Shown here piece after piece: positions 53,301 to 60,764 of a DNA stretch of 64,000 nucleotides. The notes beneath the pieces were generated by a model. It had not been told where the DNA came from. It saw nothing but the letters and a program-made list of their open reading frames with translations, and made no database searches. The stretch comes from Bacteroidia bacterium (GTDB taxonomy: Bacteria; Bacteroidota; Bacteroidia; J057; JADKCL01), in NCBI GenBank assembly GCA_020635905.1, contig JACJYV010000004.1:744001-808000 (forward strand), given 5' to 3'. Every line of letters begins with the position of its first letter. Position 1 is the first letter of the stretch. The translations under genes were made by a program, and so were the position numbers.

Positions 53301-54458
53301 TTAGTAAATGGAAAAGGAGCCGTTGCTATTGAGATAGATCAGAAAACGGGGGGTGCCTGAGGCATCCAGGCCGCTTACGCTCAGATCGGGATCTCCGTCG
53401 TTATTCACATCCGTCCATTTCAGCACGGGGTAAGATAGCCCCACCAGATTGGGTGCATTGATATTCACAAACCCGCTCGTGGTATTTTGATAGATACGGC
53501 AAACCAGATTTGGACCTTCCTCTCCGGCCACCGCCACGTCGGGGAGGCCGTCACCGTCGTAGTCGGCCCAGGCCGAGCCGCTGTTGCACAGCCCATTCAC
53601 AGCCCATGGAGAAGGTTTCAACTGTCCGCTGGTATAGTACCAGGCAGTGCCCTGGTAATGTCCATCGCGGGCGCCAAGCACCAGCACATCAAGATTCCCA
53701 ATTCCGTCTGCATCTCCCCAGCTAACCGAACCACTGGACGACCGCGGCAGACCGGGGATACTTGTAAATCCATTACCATTCCAGGCCAGGGCCTGACAGA
53801 CCTGTTGCACATCCGGACTCAGCCCATTAATTACCAGATCAAGGTCACCGTCACCTTCGAAATCTTTCAAATCAAGAGAACGCCCGGATACTCCATCAAT
53901 ACCGATAATTCCTGCAGTAAAAAGCGCCTGGGAGGTATCGTTGAGAAACAACAAAGTGGTATCTCCATTGACCGTAAAACCGCTCATAATCAGATCCAGG
54001 TCCCCGTCTGCATCCACGTCCCCCAGCGCCATTCCGGCTCCCTTGCAGCCGGGTAATTGTGAGGTGATTAGGGAGAACTGGTTGCCTCCCGAATTTAGGT
54101 AGATCCCTGTCCACGGGAGGTGATCGCCCTTCAGACCACAGATTACCAAATCAAGGTCACCGTCGAGGTCAATATCACCCCATTCGGCCGCACTTTGCCG
54201 TAATGGTTGAAAATTGGAGGACGGCAACAAAGATGGAACCTGTAGAAAACCTGATCCGGTATTTTCCCAACAAGAAGAATGGGCGTCTCCCAGGCTATCC
54301 GTCCCGGTCAGAAAAAGATCAGGAAGGCTGTCTCCATTTATGTCGGCCCATTCCACATCCCCAAACCAGATTTGGGGCAGGGTGGCGCTCACGGTTTGTG
54401 CCTGAACCAGGCCCGCGATGCACAGCATCGCAATTAGAAGGGTAATTCTGAAAAACAT
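53301..54458 (-). CDS. Secreted seven-bladed FG-GAP/VCBS propeller protein
   Basis: 385 aa with a signal peptide ending near GLVQAQ. Seven blades, each with a Ca-binding-type loop: WADINGDSLPDLFLTG, WGDIDLDGDLDLVICG, LGDVDADGDLDLIMSG, LKDFEGDGDLDLVING, WGDADGIGNLDVLVLG, WADYDGDGLPDVAVAG, WTDVNNDGDPDLSVSG. The fifth blade has GIGN in place of the acidic loop. There is no T9SS sorting domain at the end (SNGSFSIY), so it may stay periplasmic or be released otherwise. It is 18 bp upstream of the giant type A gene. The MITE-like element copy 3 ends 26 bp upstream of its start and could influence its promoter. Confidence 0.9.
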   Translation of the reverse strand: MFFRITLLIAMLCIAGLVQAQTVSATLPQIWFGDVEWADINGDSLPDLFLTGTDSLGDAHSSCWENTGSGFLQVPSLLPSSNFQPLRQSAAEWGDIDLDGDLDLVICGLKGDHLPWTGIYLNSGGNQFSLITSQLPGCKGAGMALGDVDADGDLDLIMSGFTVNGDTTLLFLNDTSQALFTAGIIGIDGVSGRSLDLKDFEGDGDLDLVINGLSPDVQQVCQALAWNGNGFTSIPGLPRSSSGSVSWGDADGIGNLDVLVLGARDGHYQGTAWYYTSGQLKPSPWAVNGLCNSGSAWADYDGDGLPDVAVAGEEGPNLVCRIYQNTTSGFVNINAPNLVGLSYPVLKWTDVNNDGDPDLSVSGLDASGTPRFLIYLNSNGSFSIY

Positions 54459-54484
54459 AGTTACTTGGCTAAAAGGTGAATAAA

Positions 54485-54606
54485 GGGGATCTCTAAAAAC
54501 AAAGAAGATCGAGGCGGACGCAGGTGAAGAAAGCGCAGTTTACTACCGTAAATGAGCATTTCTGAGCCAAGTCCAACGCAGAGATTCGAAGTTTTTAGAG
54601 GTTCCC
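54485..54606. mobile_element. MITE-like element, copy 3 (122 bp)
   Basis: The best-preserved copy. Terminal inverted repeats GGGGATCTCTAAAAAC (54485-54500) and GTTTTTAGAGGTTCCC (54591-54606). TAAA occurs on both sides (54481-54484 and 54607-54610). The core matches copies at 7842-7952 and 24814-24935. It lies in the upstream region of the FG-GAP gene. Confidence 0.85.
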
Positions 54607-54610
54607 TAAA

Positions 54611-55013
54611 CAAAGTTCTTGCGGAACCATGGTCGAATTAAGCGAACACAATTGACCTCTCATGTCAATTGAAATGAATAAATTCCCGAAAAGTCTGAGC
54701 CTGCTTGTTTGAAAACCAGTAAGGTTATTTCTGGGGAAAGATGGACAAAATTTAGTGAGAATGCAAAGGAAAATCCAACACAAATTGACAAAGGTTAAAA
54801 AACTCCCATTTAGTGATCCCCATATTCCAAAGGCCTCCTTCCCCCCTGAAGGCACCTTGTAACCCAATCCGAGACACTTTGTATATAAGGGTGAAGCAGA
54901 TTTTTGCGTCTTTTAAAGAAAAAATAATCTTTTACATATCGGTTTGCAATGCCCATCTATTCGAAATCACCCCTCAAACAGGCCATGTCGCAAGGTTGCG
55001 TGTCGGAACCAAA
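54611..55013. other. Gene-free AT-rich stretch before the 22-bp array
   Basis: I see no ORF worth calling, no convincing hairpin with a T run, and no promoter pair. A TTGACCTCTC/CAATTGAAAT patch near 54648 is unremarkable. Confidence 0.4.
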
Positions 55014-55014
55014 A

Positions 55015-55377
55015 AGGTACCCTTAGGGTAGCTCAGGGGTACCCCGAGGGTAGCTCAGAGGTACCCCAAGGGTAGCTCAGGGGTACCCTAGGGGTAGCTC
55101 AGGGGTACCTTGAGGGTAGCTCAGGGGTAAGTCCAGGGTAGCTCAGGGGTAAGTCCAGGGTAGCTCAGGGGTAAGTCCAGGGTAGCTCAGGGGTAAGTCC
55201 AGGGTAGCTCAGAGGTACCCCAAAGGTAGCTCAGAGGTACCCCAAGGGTAGCTCAGAGGTACCCCGAGGGTAGCTCAGGGGTACCTCAAGGGTAGCTCAG
55301 AGCTACCCTCAACCTAGCTCAGAGCTACCCCCAACCTAGCTCAGAGCTACCCCCAATGTAGCTTTGGGCTTTCTGAG
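55015..55377. repeat. 22-bp tandem repeat array, 16 phased units
   Basis: Units begin at 55026 and every 22 bp up to 55356 with no slippage. The first fifteen share the core TAGCTCAG; unit 16 is degenerate, and a half unit precedes the array (55015-55025). Four adjacent units (5-8, from 55114) are identical and end GGGTAAGTCCA. Units 13-15 read AGAGCTACCC, so unit 13 forms GGGTAGCTC-A-GAGCTACCC, a perfect 9-bp hairpin. Most others can pair GGGTA with TACCC. Because 22 is not a multiple of three, TAG (plus strand) and TGA (minus strand) recur in every frame, so it is non-coding. No spacers separate the units, so it is not CRISPR. Confidence 0.9.
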
Positions 55378-56055
55378 CCCATACGGGCCGTTTTTAGGAG
55401 GATACCTGGCGGAAAATCAGAGTATATTTTGAGGGCAGGGATAGAAACCATGGGTGCAGCAAGGGTTTGGGCTGAAGGCTATCGCCAGGCGGCGGAATGC
55501 ATGGGGAAACAACCATGGAGCGTCGCGATATTGAGTGCGGAGGGTTATTAAAGCTTCCGCGCTGCGGTCGATCATCTGCCCTTTCGGGCAGGGAGGCCAG
55601 GGCCGTGAGATGCATGGGGGGCGCTCTTTGAGACGCGATAAATCGCGTCTGTACGGAAATCCCACGCCCATTCCATGAGCTACCATAATGCGACCGCGCT
55701 GCGGTCGATCCCGACGGTCCGGGCGGGGCCGGGCCGTGCATGTATTGGGAAACAACCTGGTCGTTTTCGCACGTCGTTGGGATGAGGCATGCCACCCAAA
55801 GGGGGCTTTAGCCCCCGAACCCCTGAAATCCACCTCTCAAGTCTCCCGAAGGATTTTCAATCCCTCGCGAATTTCAATTGGGGTGGGTTTTAACCCTCCC
55901 CAACCAGGCCCAGCCCGGCGAATCCCGGGTAGAAACCCGACCCTACAGGTTGAAATAGCCCAGGAGGGCTATTTTGCAGATTCTTGGGAAATAACCTGGT
56001 CGTTTCCATACCGGGACGATACCTGACGAGTAAATAATTGTTGAAAAGACCAGGC
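55378..56055. repeat. Gene-free mosaic of palindromic modules
   Basis: Modules include CTGCCCTTTCGGGCAG (55576-55591), GACGCGATAAATCGCGTC (about 55632), GACCGCGCTGCGGTC (55692-55706), GGGGGCTTTAGCCCCC (55801-55816), GGGTGGGTTTTAACCCTCCC (55881-55900, exact inverse of 2500-2519) and ATAGCCCAGGAGGGCTAT (about 55956). TTGGGAAACAACCTGGTCGT (about 55746) recurs as TTGGGAAATAACCTGGTCGT (about 55983). Small overlapping open frames here are spurious. Confidence 0.6.
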
Positions 56056-57321
56056 TCAGATAACCTCAGCCACCACGTAGGCTGAGCCCCCCACGAATAC
56101 CAAATCAACCGGATCTGCCCTTTCCAGGGCAGCTTCATATCCCGCCCTGACCGAGGCATAGCTCTCGCCCATCAAACCCATTGTGGCAGCCTTTTCTTTT
56201 AGCTCATTTGCATCTGTACCCCGGGGCAAATCTGGCTTTACGAAGTAATAAATCGCCTCCCGGGGCAGAAGCCCCAGCATGGATTGGTGGTCCTTATCGG
56301 CCGACATGCCCCAGACTATGTGCAGCTGTTTATATTCTGAGCTGACAATCTGCATGATGGCCACCTCCACCCCACTTTCGTTATGGCCAATGTCCGCAAT
56401 TACGCGGGGATTATCCTGCAAAACCTCCATCCTGCCCCGCAAACCTGCAAATTGCTTCACCGCCCCGAGGCCCCTGCGCCATGCTTCAGGACTGCAGGCA
56501 AATCCTGACTTTTCCAGCAATTTCAAGGCCTGCGCCGCAGTAGCCAGATTTTCAGCCTGATACCAGCCCGGCAAATCACAAAATAACCCGGTGAGGGAAT
56601 CCCCTTCCCGAAAGGTCAGGTCATAAAAATTTCCATAGAGATCCCCCTGGGTTTTGATCGCTTCCACCCATTCAGGAGCGTAGCAAAATGGCGCTTTTTG
56701 CATTTCTGCTTCCTGAAATATCGTCTCCCAGACAGTGGATTTGTTTTTTCCCAGCACAATGGGAACTCCCGGCTTGATAATTCCCGCTTTTTCCCGCGCG
56801 ATTTCAGGGAGGGTATTGCCCAAAATACTCTGATGATCGAGCCCGATCTGGGCAATCGCGGTCAGGATGGAATTCAGAACGTTGGTAGAGTCAAATTTGC
56901 CGCCCAATCCTACTTCAATCACTGCAATATCCACCTGCTGCCGGGCAAAGTAGTCAAAAGCCATGGCCGTGGTGGCTTCAAAGAAGCTCAAATCCGTTGC
57001 TTCAATCAATTTTTCATGCTGATCTGCAAATCCAAGTGCATCTTCTTCAGCAATGGCCTGTCCGTTGATGCGAATCCTTTCCGTGAATGATTTGAGGTGG
57101 GGCGAGGTAAACAAACCCGTTTTATAGCCCTGGGCGGTCAGCACGGAGGCCATCATGCTCGAAACAGACCCTTTGCCATTGGTGCCGGCCACGTGAACTG
57201 CGGGAAATTTCCGCTCAGGATGACCCAGCGCCGCACACATGCTTTGAATGTGGTCCAGACCGGGCTTGATGGCCGAGCCCCCCTGACGCTGAAACATGGG
57301 CAGTTTGTCCAGAATGTTCAT
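56056..57321 (-). CDS. folC: Folylpolyglutamate synthase / dihydrofolate synthase
   Basis: 421 aa. It adds glutamate to dihydropteroate/folate (ATP-dependent Mur-ligase fold). N-terminal sequence GLDHIQSMCAALGHPERKFPAVHVAGTNGKGS carries the P-loop (GTNGKGS); TGLFTSPHLKSFTERIRING, IAVIEVGLGGKFDSTN, LDHQSILGNTLPEIAREKAGI and IADIGHNESGVE complete the family. ATG 57321 is the start. It is divergent from the ATP-grasp gene, with a 48-bp gap. Downstream is the 1.6-kb repeat region, with no clear terminator. Confidence 0.96.
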   Translation of the reverse strand: MNILDKLPMFQRQGGSAIKPGLDHIQSMCAALGHPERKFPAVHVAGTNGKGSVSSMMASVLTAQGYKTGLFTSPHLKSFTERIRINGQAIAEEDALGFADQHEKLIEATDLSFFEATTAMAFDYFARQQVDIAVIEVGLGGKFDSTNVLNSILTAIAQIGLDHQSILGNTLPEIAREKAGIIKPGVPIVLGKNKSTVWETIFQEAEMQKAPFCYAPEWVEAIKTQGDLYGNFYDLTFREGDSLTGLFCDLPGWYQAENLATAAQALKLLEKSGFACSPEAWRRGLGAVKQFAGLRGRMEVLQDNPRVIADIGHNESGVEVAIMQIVSSEYKQLHIVWGMSADKDHQSMLGLLPREAIYYFVKPDLPRGTDANELKEKAATMGLMGESYASVRAGYEAALERADPVDLVFVGGSAYVVAEVI

Positions 57322-57369
57322 TTCCCTGAATCTGAGTAATTTTTCGCAATTTCGTCAATAATTTCAGAA

Positions 57370-58524
57370 ATGGATTCAAGCGCTTCACAATTCGGCGTAA
57401 TTGCCTTTCCCAATGCAGGAGCCGGGAATTTTTCCGCGGGCAAGGGACTTATTTTCGGCAAACAGACTTATTATTTTGAGGACATGGTCCGCTCCTGGCC
57501 GGAAATTCCCTTTGAACCTTTTTTTTATTTTCCCCAGAATTTATCCCTTTCCCAACCCCAACCCGGGCTGGAAACTGGCTACGTTTTCAGGGACGGAATC
57601 TGGCAGGAGATTCAACAGCAAACCCCTAAACTGAACTATTTCCGCGCCTTTTCCACGGATCTTCCCGGCAAGTACCTGGCTAAGGAGGTTTTGCTGGCCT
57701 TTGAGAAAAGCAGTAAATTTTTCTTGTTGAATCCCGCTGCGCTCATGCATTTGCTCAATCACAAGGTGGACTTTCATGCCTTTCTGGAAAAGCACAATTT
57801 GCCTACCCTTTCCACTTTTACGGTGGAAGAATCCCTGCTAAATGGCCTGATTCCCGGCCAGAAATACTACCTGAAACCCATTTTTGGCTCCATGGGGGCT
57901 GATATTTATAAGATCTGGCTGGAAGGAAACTCTGTGCTGGCCCGGGCTTCAGGAGGTTATCAGTATCATTTTGCTGACCAAACAGCTTTTCAAAAGTTCC
58001 TGCAGGAAAGGATCAATTCTGCTGAGTTTTTAGTGCAATATGATGCCCAGACCGTACCTTTTGAGGGTCGTCCGCTGGATTTGCGGGTGCTGGTGCAAAA
58101 TTACCGGGGCAGGTATCAGGTTACGGGTGCCGGGATTCGTCTGGGCAAAAAAGGCGGCGCCACAGCCAATCTGAGTACGGGAGGTACAGCTTTGCCCATG
58201 ACCGATCTGGAAGATTATTTCCAAAAACATCAGGGACAGAGGGCAGAAGCTTTACAGGAAATGGTTTGCGAAATCTGCCTGAAAGCCAGTCACTTACTTG
58301 CAACAGAATATGGAGAATTTCTGGAAATTGGCTTTGACATCCTGTTTACCCCCAATGGGCCTGTGATTCTGGAAGGAAATGCCAAGCCGTCGCGCTGGGT
58401 TTTTAATGTAATTGGAGATTACCTGAAAAATGCGGGGCGAAATGCACAACCCTGGTACGAGATCAGGCAGGATAGTGTGAGAATTCCTTTGGAATTCGCG
58501 GCCTGGAGGCTGGGATTGGGTTAA
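57370..58524 (+). CDS. YheC/YheD-like ATP-grasp protein
   Basis: 384 aa. The N-terminal part (about 8-140) is a beta-rich pre-domain (FSAGKGLIFGKQTYYFEDMVRSWP). The C-terminal ATP-grasp region (about 150-360) has YYLKPIFGSMGADIYKI, the acidic EGRPLDLRVLVQN, GGATANLSTGGTALP and a metal-ligand segment EIGFDILFTPNGPVILEGNAKPS. This matches YheC/YheD, known mainly from endospore formers (coat-associated), where the acceptor is unknown. In Bacteroidota a role in cell-envelope peptide or polyamide synthesis is possible but unproven. It is convergent with tonB, with stop codons overlapping (58521-58524). Confidence 0.85.
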   Translation: MDSSASQFGVIAFPNAGAGNFSAGKGLIFGKQTYYFEDMVRSWPEIPFEPFFYFPQNLSLSQPQPGLETGYVFRDGIWQEIQQQTPKLNYFRAFSTDLPGKYLAKEVLLAFEKSSKFFLLNPAALMHLLNHKVDFHAFLEKHNLPTLSTFTVEESLLNGLIPGQKYYLKPIFGSMGADIYKIWLEGNSVLARASGGYQYHFADQTAFQKFLQERINSAEFLVQYDAQTVPFEGRPLDLRVLVQNYRGRYQVTGAGIRLGKKGGATANLSTGGTALPMTDLEDYFQKHQGQRAEALQEMVCEICLKASHLLATEYGEFLEIGFDILFTPNGPVILEGNAKPSRWVFNVIGDYLKNAGRNAQPWYEIRQDSVRIPLEFAAWRLGLG

Positions 58525-59378
58525 TTCAGCTTGAAGAGAATGGTCACGCGGCTGGTCTGGTCTCCCATGGATTGCTCAACTTCGTTGAACTTCCACTTGC
58601 GGATGGCGTCCATGCCCGCCTTTTTCAGGCCCGGGTTATTGGTCACAGGAGGTTTCACGTATTTCACCGTTCCATCTGGGGAAATTACGAATTCGAAGGT
58701 CAGTTTGGCCTCTTGCTGCACGTTATAAATTGGTTCCCCGAGAAGAACGGGAATTCTTCCGTTTAAGGTACCAGGACCTTCACCCCATGAATACAATCCA
58801 TTGGGATCGAGTACCTGGGTGTCAGGGCGGCCTTTATTGCCTGGCGTATTGGACTTGCCATCGTTGGCGCCCGTATTGGCATTGGGATTATTTTTATCTG
58901 AATCCGTCTGAGAGTCGCTTTTGGTGTCTTTGGGTTCAGTTTTGGTTTCCGTAACGGGCTTTACCGCCTCTTTAGGGGTTACTTTGGTCTCCTGTTTTAC
59001 TTCGTTTTGTTTGGGCGTGGTTACCTCTTCCTCGGCCGTGGAGGAAATCACATCGTTGGGTGGCGTCACCACAGGAGGTGAGGACGATTCCTGTACGGGT
59101 TGGGGATTGGATTGGGAAGGAGCTGATTCTGAGGGATTGGGAACGGTTTTCTCCAGATTATTCACATTCTGGGAACCTTCGTTCCAGTCGCCAAAATCTA
59201 TGGAGCCAGCCGCGATATACTGCTTTTCGCCCGGAGGGGGAATCATGCCCCGCATGGCAATCCAAAAGGACATGAGCAGCAAAAGCAGCAAAGTGACACC
59301 TGCAGTGATGCCGCCCGCTTTGATCAGGTCTTTTTTTTCCTGTTCCTGTATTCTGATTTCAAGACTGGCCTTATCCAT
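58521..59378 (-). CDS. TonB-family energy transducer
   Basis: 285 aa. An N-terminal membrane segment (AGGITAGVTLLLLLLMSFWIAMRG, about 20-45) is followed by a long Pro/Ser/Thr/Lys spacer (about 80-190; EEEVTTPKQNEVKQETKVTPKE) and a TonB C-terminal domain (about 215-285; YNVQQEAKLTFEFVISPDGTVKYV...AGMDAIRKWKF). It transmits proton-motive energy from ExbB/ExbD to outer-membrane receptors. It lies 81 bp downstream of exbD on the same strand; the ExbB-ExbD-TonB order makes one functional set. Confidence 0.88.
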   Translation of the reverse strand: MDKASLEIRIQEQEKKDLIKAGGITAGVTLLLLLLMSFWIAMRGMIPPPGEKQYIAAGSIDFGDWNEGSQNVNNLEKTVPNPSESAPSQSNPQPVQESSSPPVVTPPNDVISSTAEEEVTTPKQNEVKQETKVTPKEAVKPVTETKTEPKDTKSDSQTDSDKNNPNANTGANDGKSNTPGNKGRPDTQVLDPNGLYSWGEGPGTLNGRIPVLLGEPIYNVQQEAKLTFEFVISPDGTVKYVKPPVTNNPGLKKAGMDAIRKWKFNEVEQSMGDQTSRVTILFKLN

Positions 59379-59459
59379 GATGTTGATTTTCGAATGTTAT
59401 TTTCCTGAAGGTGCTTCCTTTTTCAGGATTCCACAAAAACCGAAAATAATTATCTTAAT

Positions 59460-59885
59460 TTATTCTTTTTCCGTGGCAATCACCACTTTACCGCCATATT
59501 TTGCGATCTGCGAGATCACAAACCCGGCTTTTTCCATGGTCACTTCCTTGTCAACGCGCAGGGTGACCACATTATTTTCTTCATCTTCGTCGGTCAGCAC
59601 CTTTTCAATCTCACTGGCGATTTCGGCCTTTTTCAAATCCTCCTCTGCCCCTATGCCGGCCTCCCTTTCATTCCAGAAGTACCTGCCGTCCTCAGAAATC
59701 GTAACGGCATTCTTTCCGTCTGATGATTTTTCAGATTCGCTGTTGGGCAGGGTAATGCTCACGCCCGCCTGGGTTACGAAGGACGAGGTAAGCATGAAGA
59801 AGATCAGCAGCAGGAAAACGAGGTCCGCCATGGACGAACTACTGAATTCCGCGCTCGGTTTGAGTCTGGATTTGAGTCTGCTCAT
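59460..59885 (-). CDS. exbD: Biopolymer transport protein ExbD
   Basis: 141 aa with one membrane segment near the N-terminus: SSMADLVFLLLIFFMLTSSFV, whose Asp (MADLV) is the conserved proton-path residue. The periplasmic part is ITLPNSESEKSSDGKNAVTISEDGRYFWN and ends in a KYGGKVVIATEKE tail. The sequence resembles ExbD more than TolR. It overlaps exbB by 4 bp, so they are coupled. Its start is ATG 59885. Confidence 0.92.
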   Translation of the reverse strand: MSRLKSRLKPSAEFSSSSMADLVFLLLIFFMLTSSFVTQAGVSITLPNSESEKSSDGKNAVTISEDGRYFWNEREAGIGAEEDLKKAEIASEIEKVLTDEDEENNVVTLRVDKEVTMEKAGFVISQIAKYGGKVVIATEKE

Positions 59886-60568
59886 TTTGCTGGTTCCTGG
59901 AGTAAGTCGATAAAATCAGTGGAGGTGGATTCCATTTTGAAAACAATGCTGCTCACCATACTCACCAGGGTGTTATAGCCCAGATAGGCGATGATCCCTA
60001 CCAGCAGTCCGCCTGCGGTGGTAACCATGGCAGTGTAAATGGCGCCCGCAAGTTCAGAGGGATTGACATTCCCCTGCAGGTGAGCGATGCGCTGAAAGCC
60101 CGTGATCATCCCGCTTACCGTACCAAAGAAGCCCAGCATGGGAGCCGCACCCGCAATGGTAGCCAGAATGGTCAGGCGTTTTTCCAGGCGGTACACTTCC
60201 AGGGCGCCCACATTCTCAATGGCCGCCGCAATGTCACGCAAGGGCGTTCCCAAACGGTTGATCCCTTTCAGAATCATACGGGAAAAGGGCGTGTTTTCGG
60301 TCATGCAAAAGGTTTTGGCCTGTTCGAGGTTGCCCGCCAGCACGTAAGAACGCACCGTGGCCATGAAGGAAGCAGGGTCCTGGTTGGCTTTCTGGATTTG
60401 CATGTAGCGCTCCACAAAGATGAACACAGCCAGGATAAATAATAAACCAATGGGGATCATAGTCCAGCCACCCTGCATGAGGAGGCCAAACATAGAAGTT
60501 TTTACTTCCTCAGGAGCTTGCTCAGTGGCCGCCGCGAGAGTGTCAGTAGTCGATTGTAAGAATAGCAT
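59882..60568 (-). CDS. exbB: MotA/TolQ/ExbB proton channel protein
   Basis: 228 aa with three membrane segments. TM1 is GWTMIPIGLLFILAVFIFVERYM; the cytosolic loop begins KANQDPASFMATVRSYVLAG; the channel helices hold IATIAGAAPMLGFFGTVSGMI and ELAGAIYTAMVTTAGGLLVGIIAYLGYN with the conserved Thr residues. Within this set it forms the ExbB pentamer around ExbD. TolQ is the alternative reading, but the neighbouring TonB-type gene supports ExbB. It is the first gene of the exbB-exbD-tonB unit. Confidence 0.92.
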   Translation of the reverse strand: MLFLQSTTDTLAAATEQAPEEVKTSMFGLLMQGGWTMIPIGLLFILAVFIFVERYMQIQKANQDPASFMATVRSYVLAGNLEQAKTFCMTENTPFSRMILKGINRLGTPLRDIAAAIENVGALEVYRLEKRLTILATIAGAAPMLGFFGTVSGMITGFQRIAHLQGNVNPSELAGAIYTAMVTTAGGLLVGIIAYLGYNTLVSMVSSIVFKMESTSTDFIDLLQEPAK

Positions 60569-60708
60569 AAGCAGGATTCATTTCCTATCAAACGGGCTGG
60601 TTTGCCCGCATATTACCAGATGTAAAACTAAGGCCCTTTTTGTTGAAAAATGACCGGGCTATACACAGAATTCCTGCCAGGTGTGCTGAATTTGGTACAA
60701 TTTGGGGC

Positions 60709-60750
60709 AAAAAAAATCCCCCTGAAAGGTTACAGGGGGATTGGATTTTT
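60709..60750 (-). terminator. clpX intrinsic terminator
   Basis: TCCCCCTG and CAGGGGGA (60717-60741) form a stem around AAAGGTTA. Reading the minus strand, TTTTTT follows the arm. It lies 15 bp after the clpX stop and is bidirectional. Confidence 0.85.
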
Positions 60751-60764
60751 TGCAATTCTGTTGA

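Noticed and set aside
55026..55377. Possible tRNA cluster: each unit contains GTAGCTCAGGGGTA, like a tRNA D-arm or A-box.
   Set aside because: No unit has a TTCnA T-loop, anticodon arm or CCA-pairing acceptor stem, and 22 bp is too short for a tRNA.
55015..55377. CRISPR-like repeat array.
   Set aside because: Units abut with no unique spacers, and no cas genes are in the window.
55394..55833. Two overlapping small minus-strand ORFs in the mosaic palindrome zone.
   Set aside because: They run across the palindromic modules and overlap each other in different frames; no family is recognisable.
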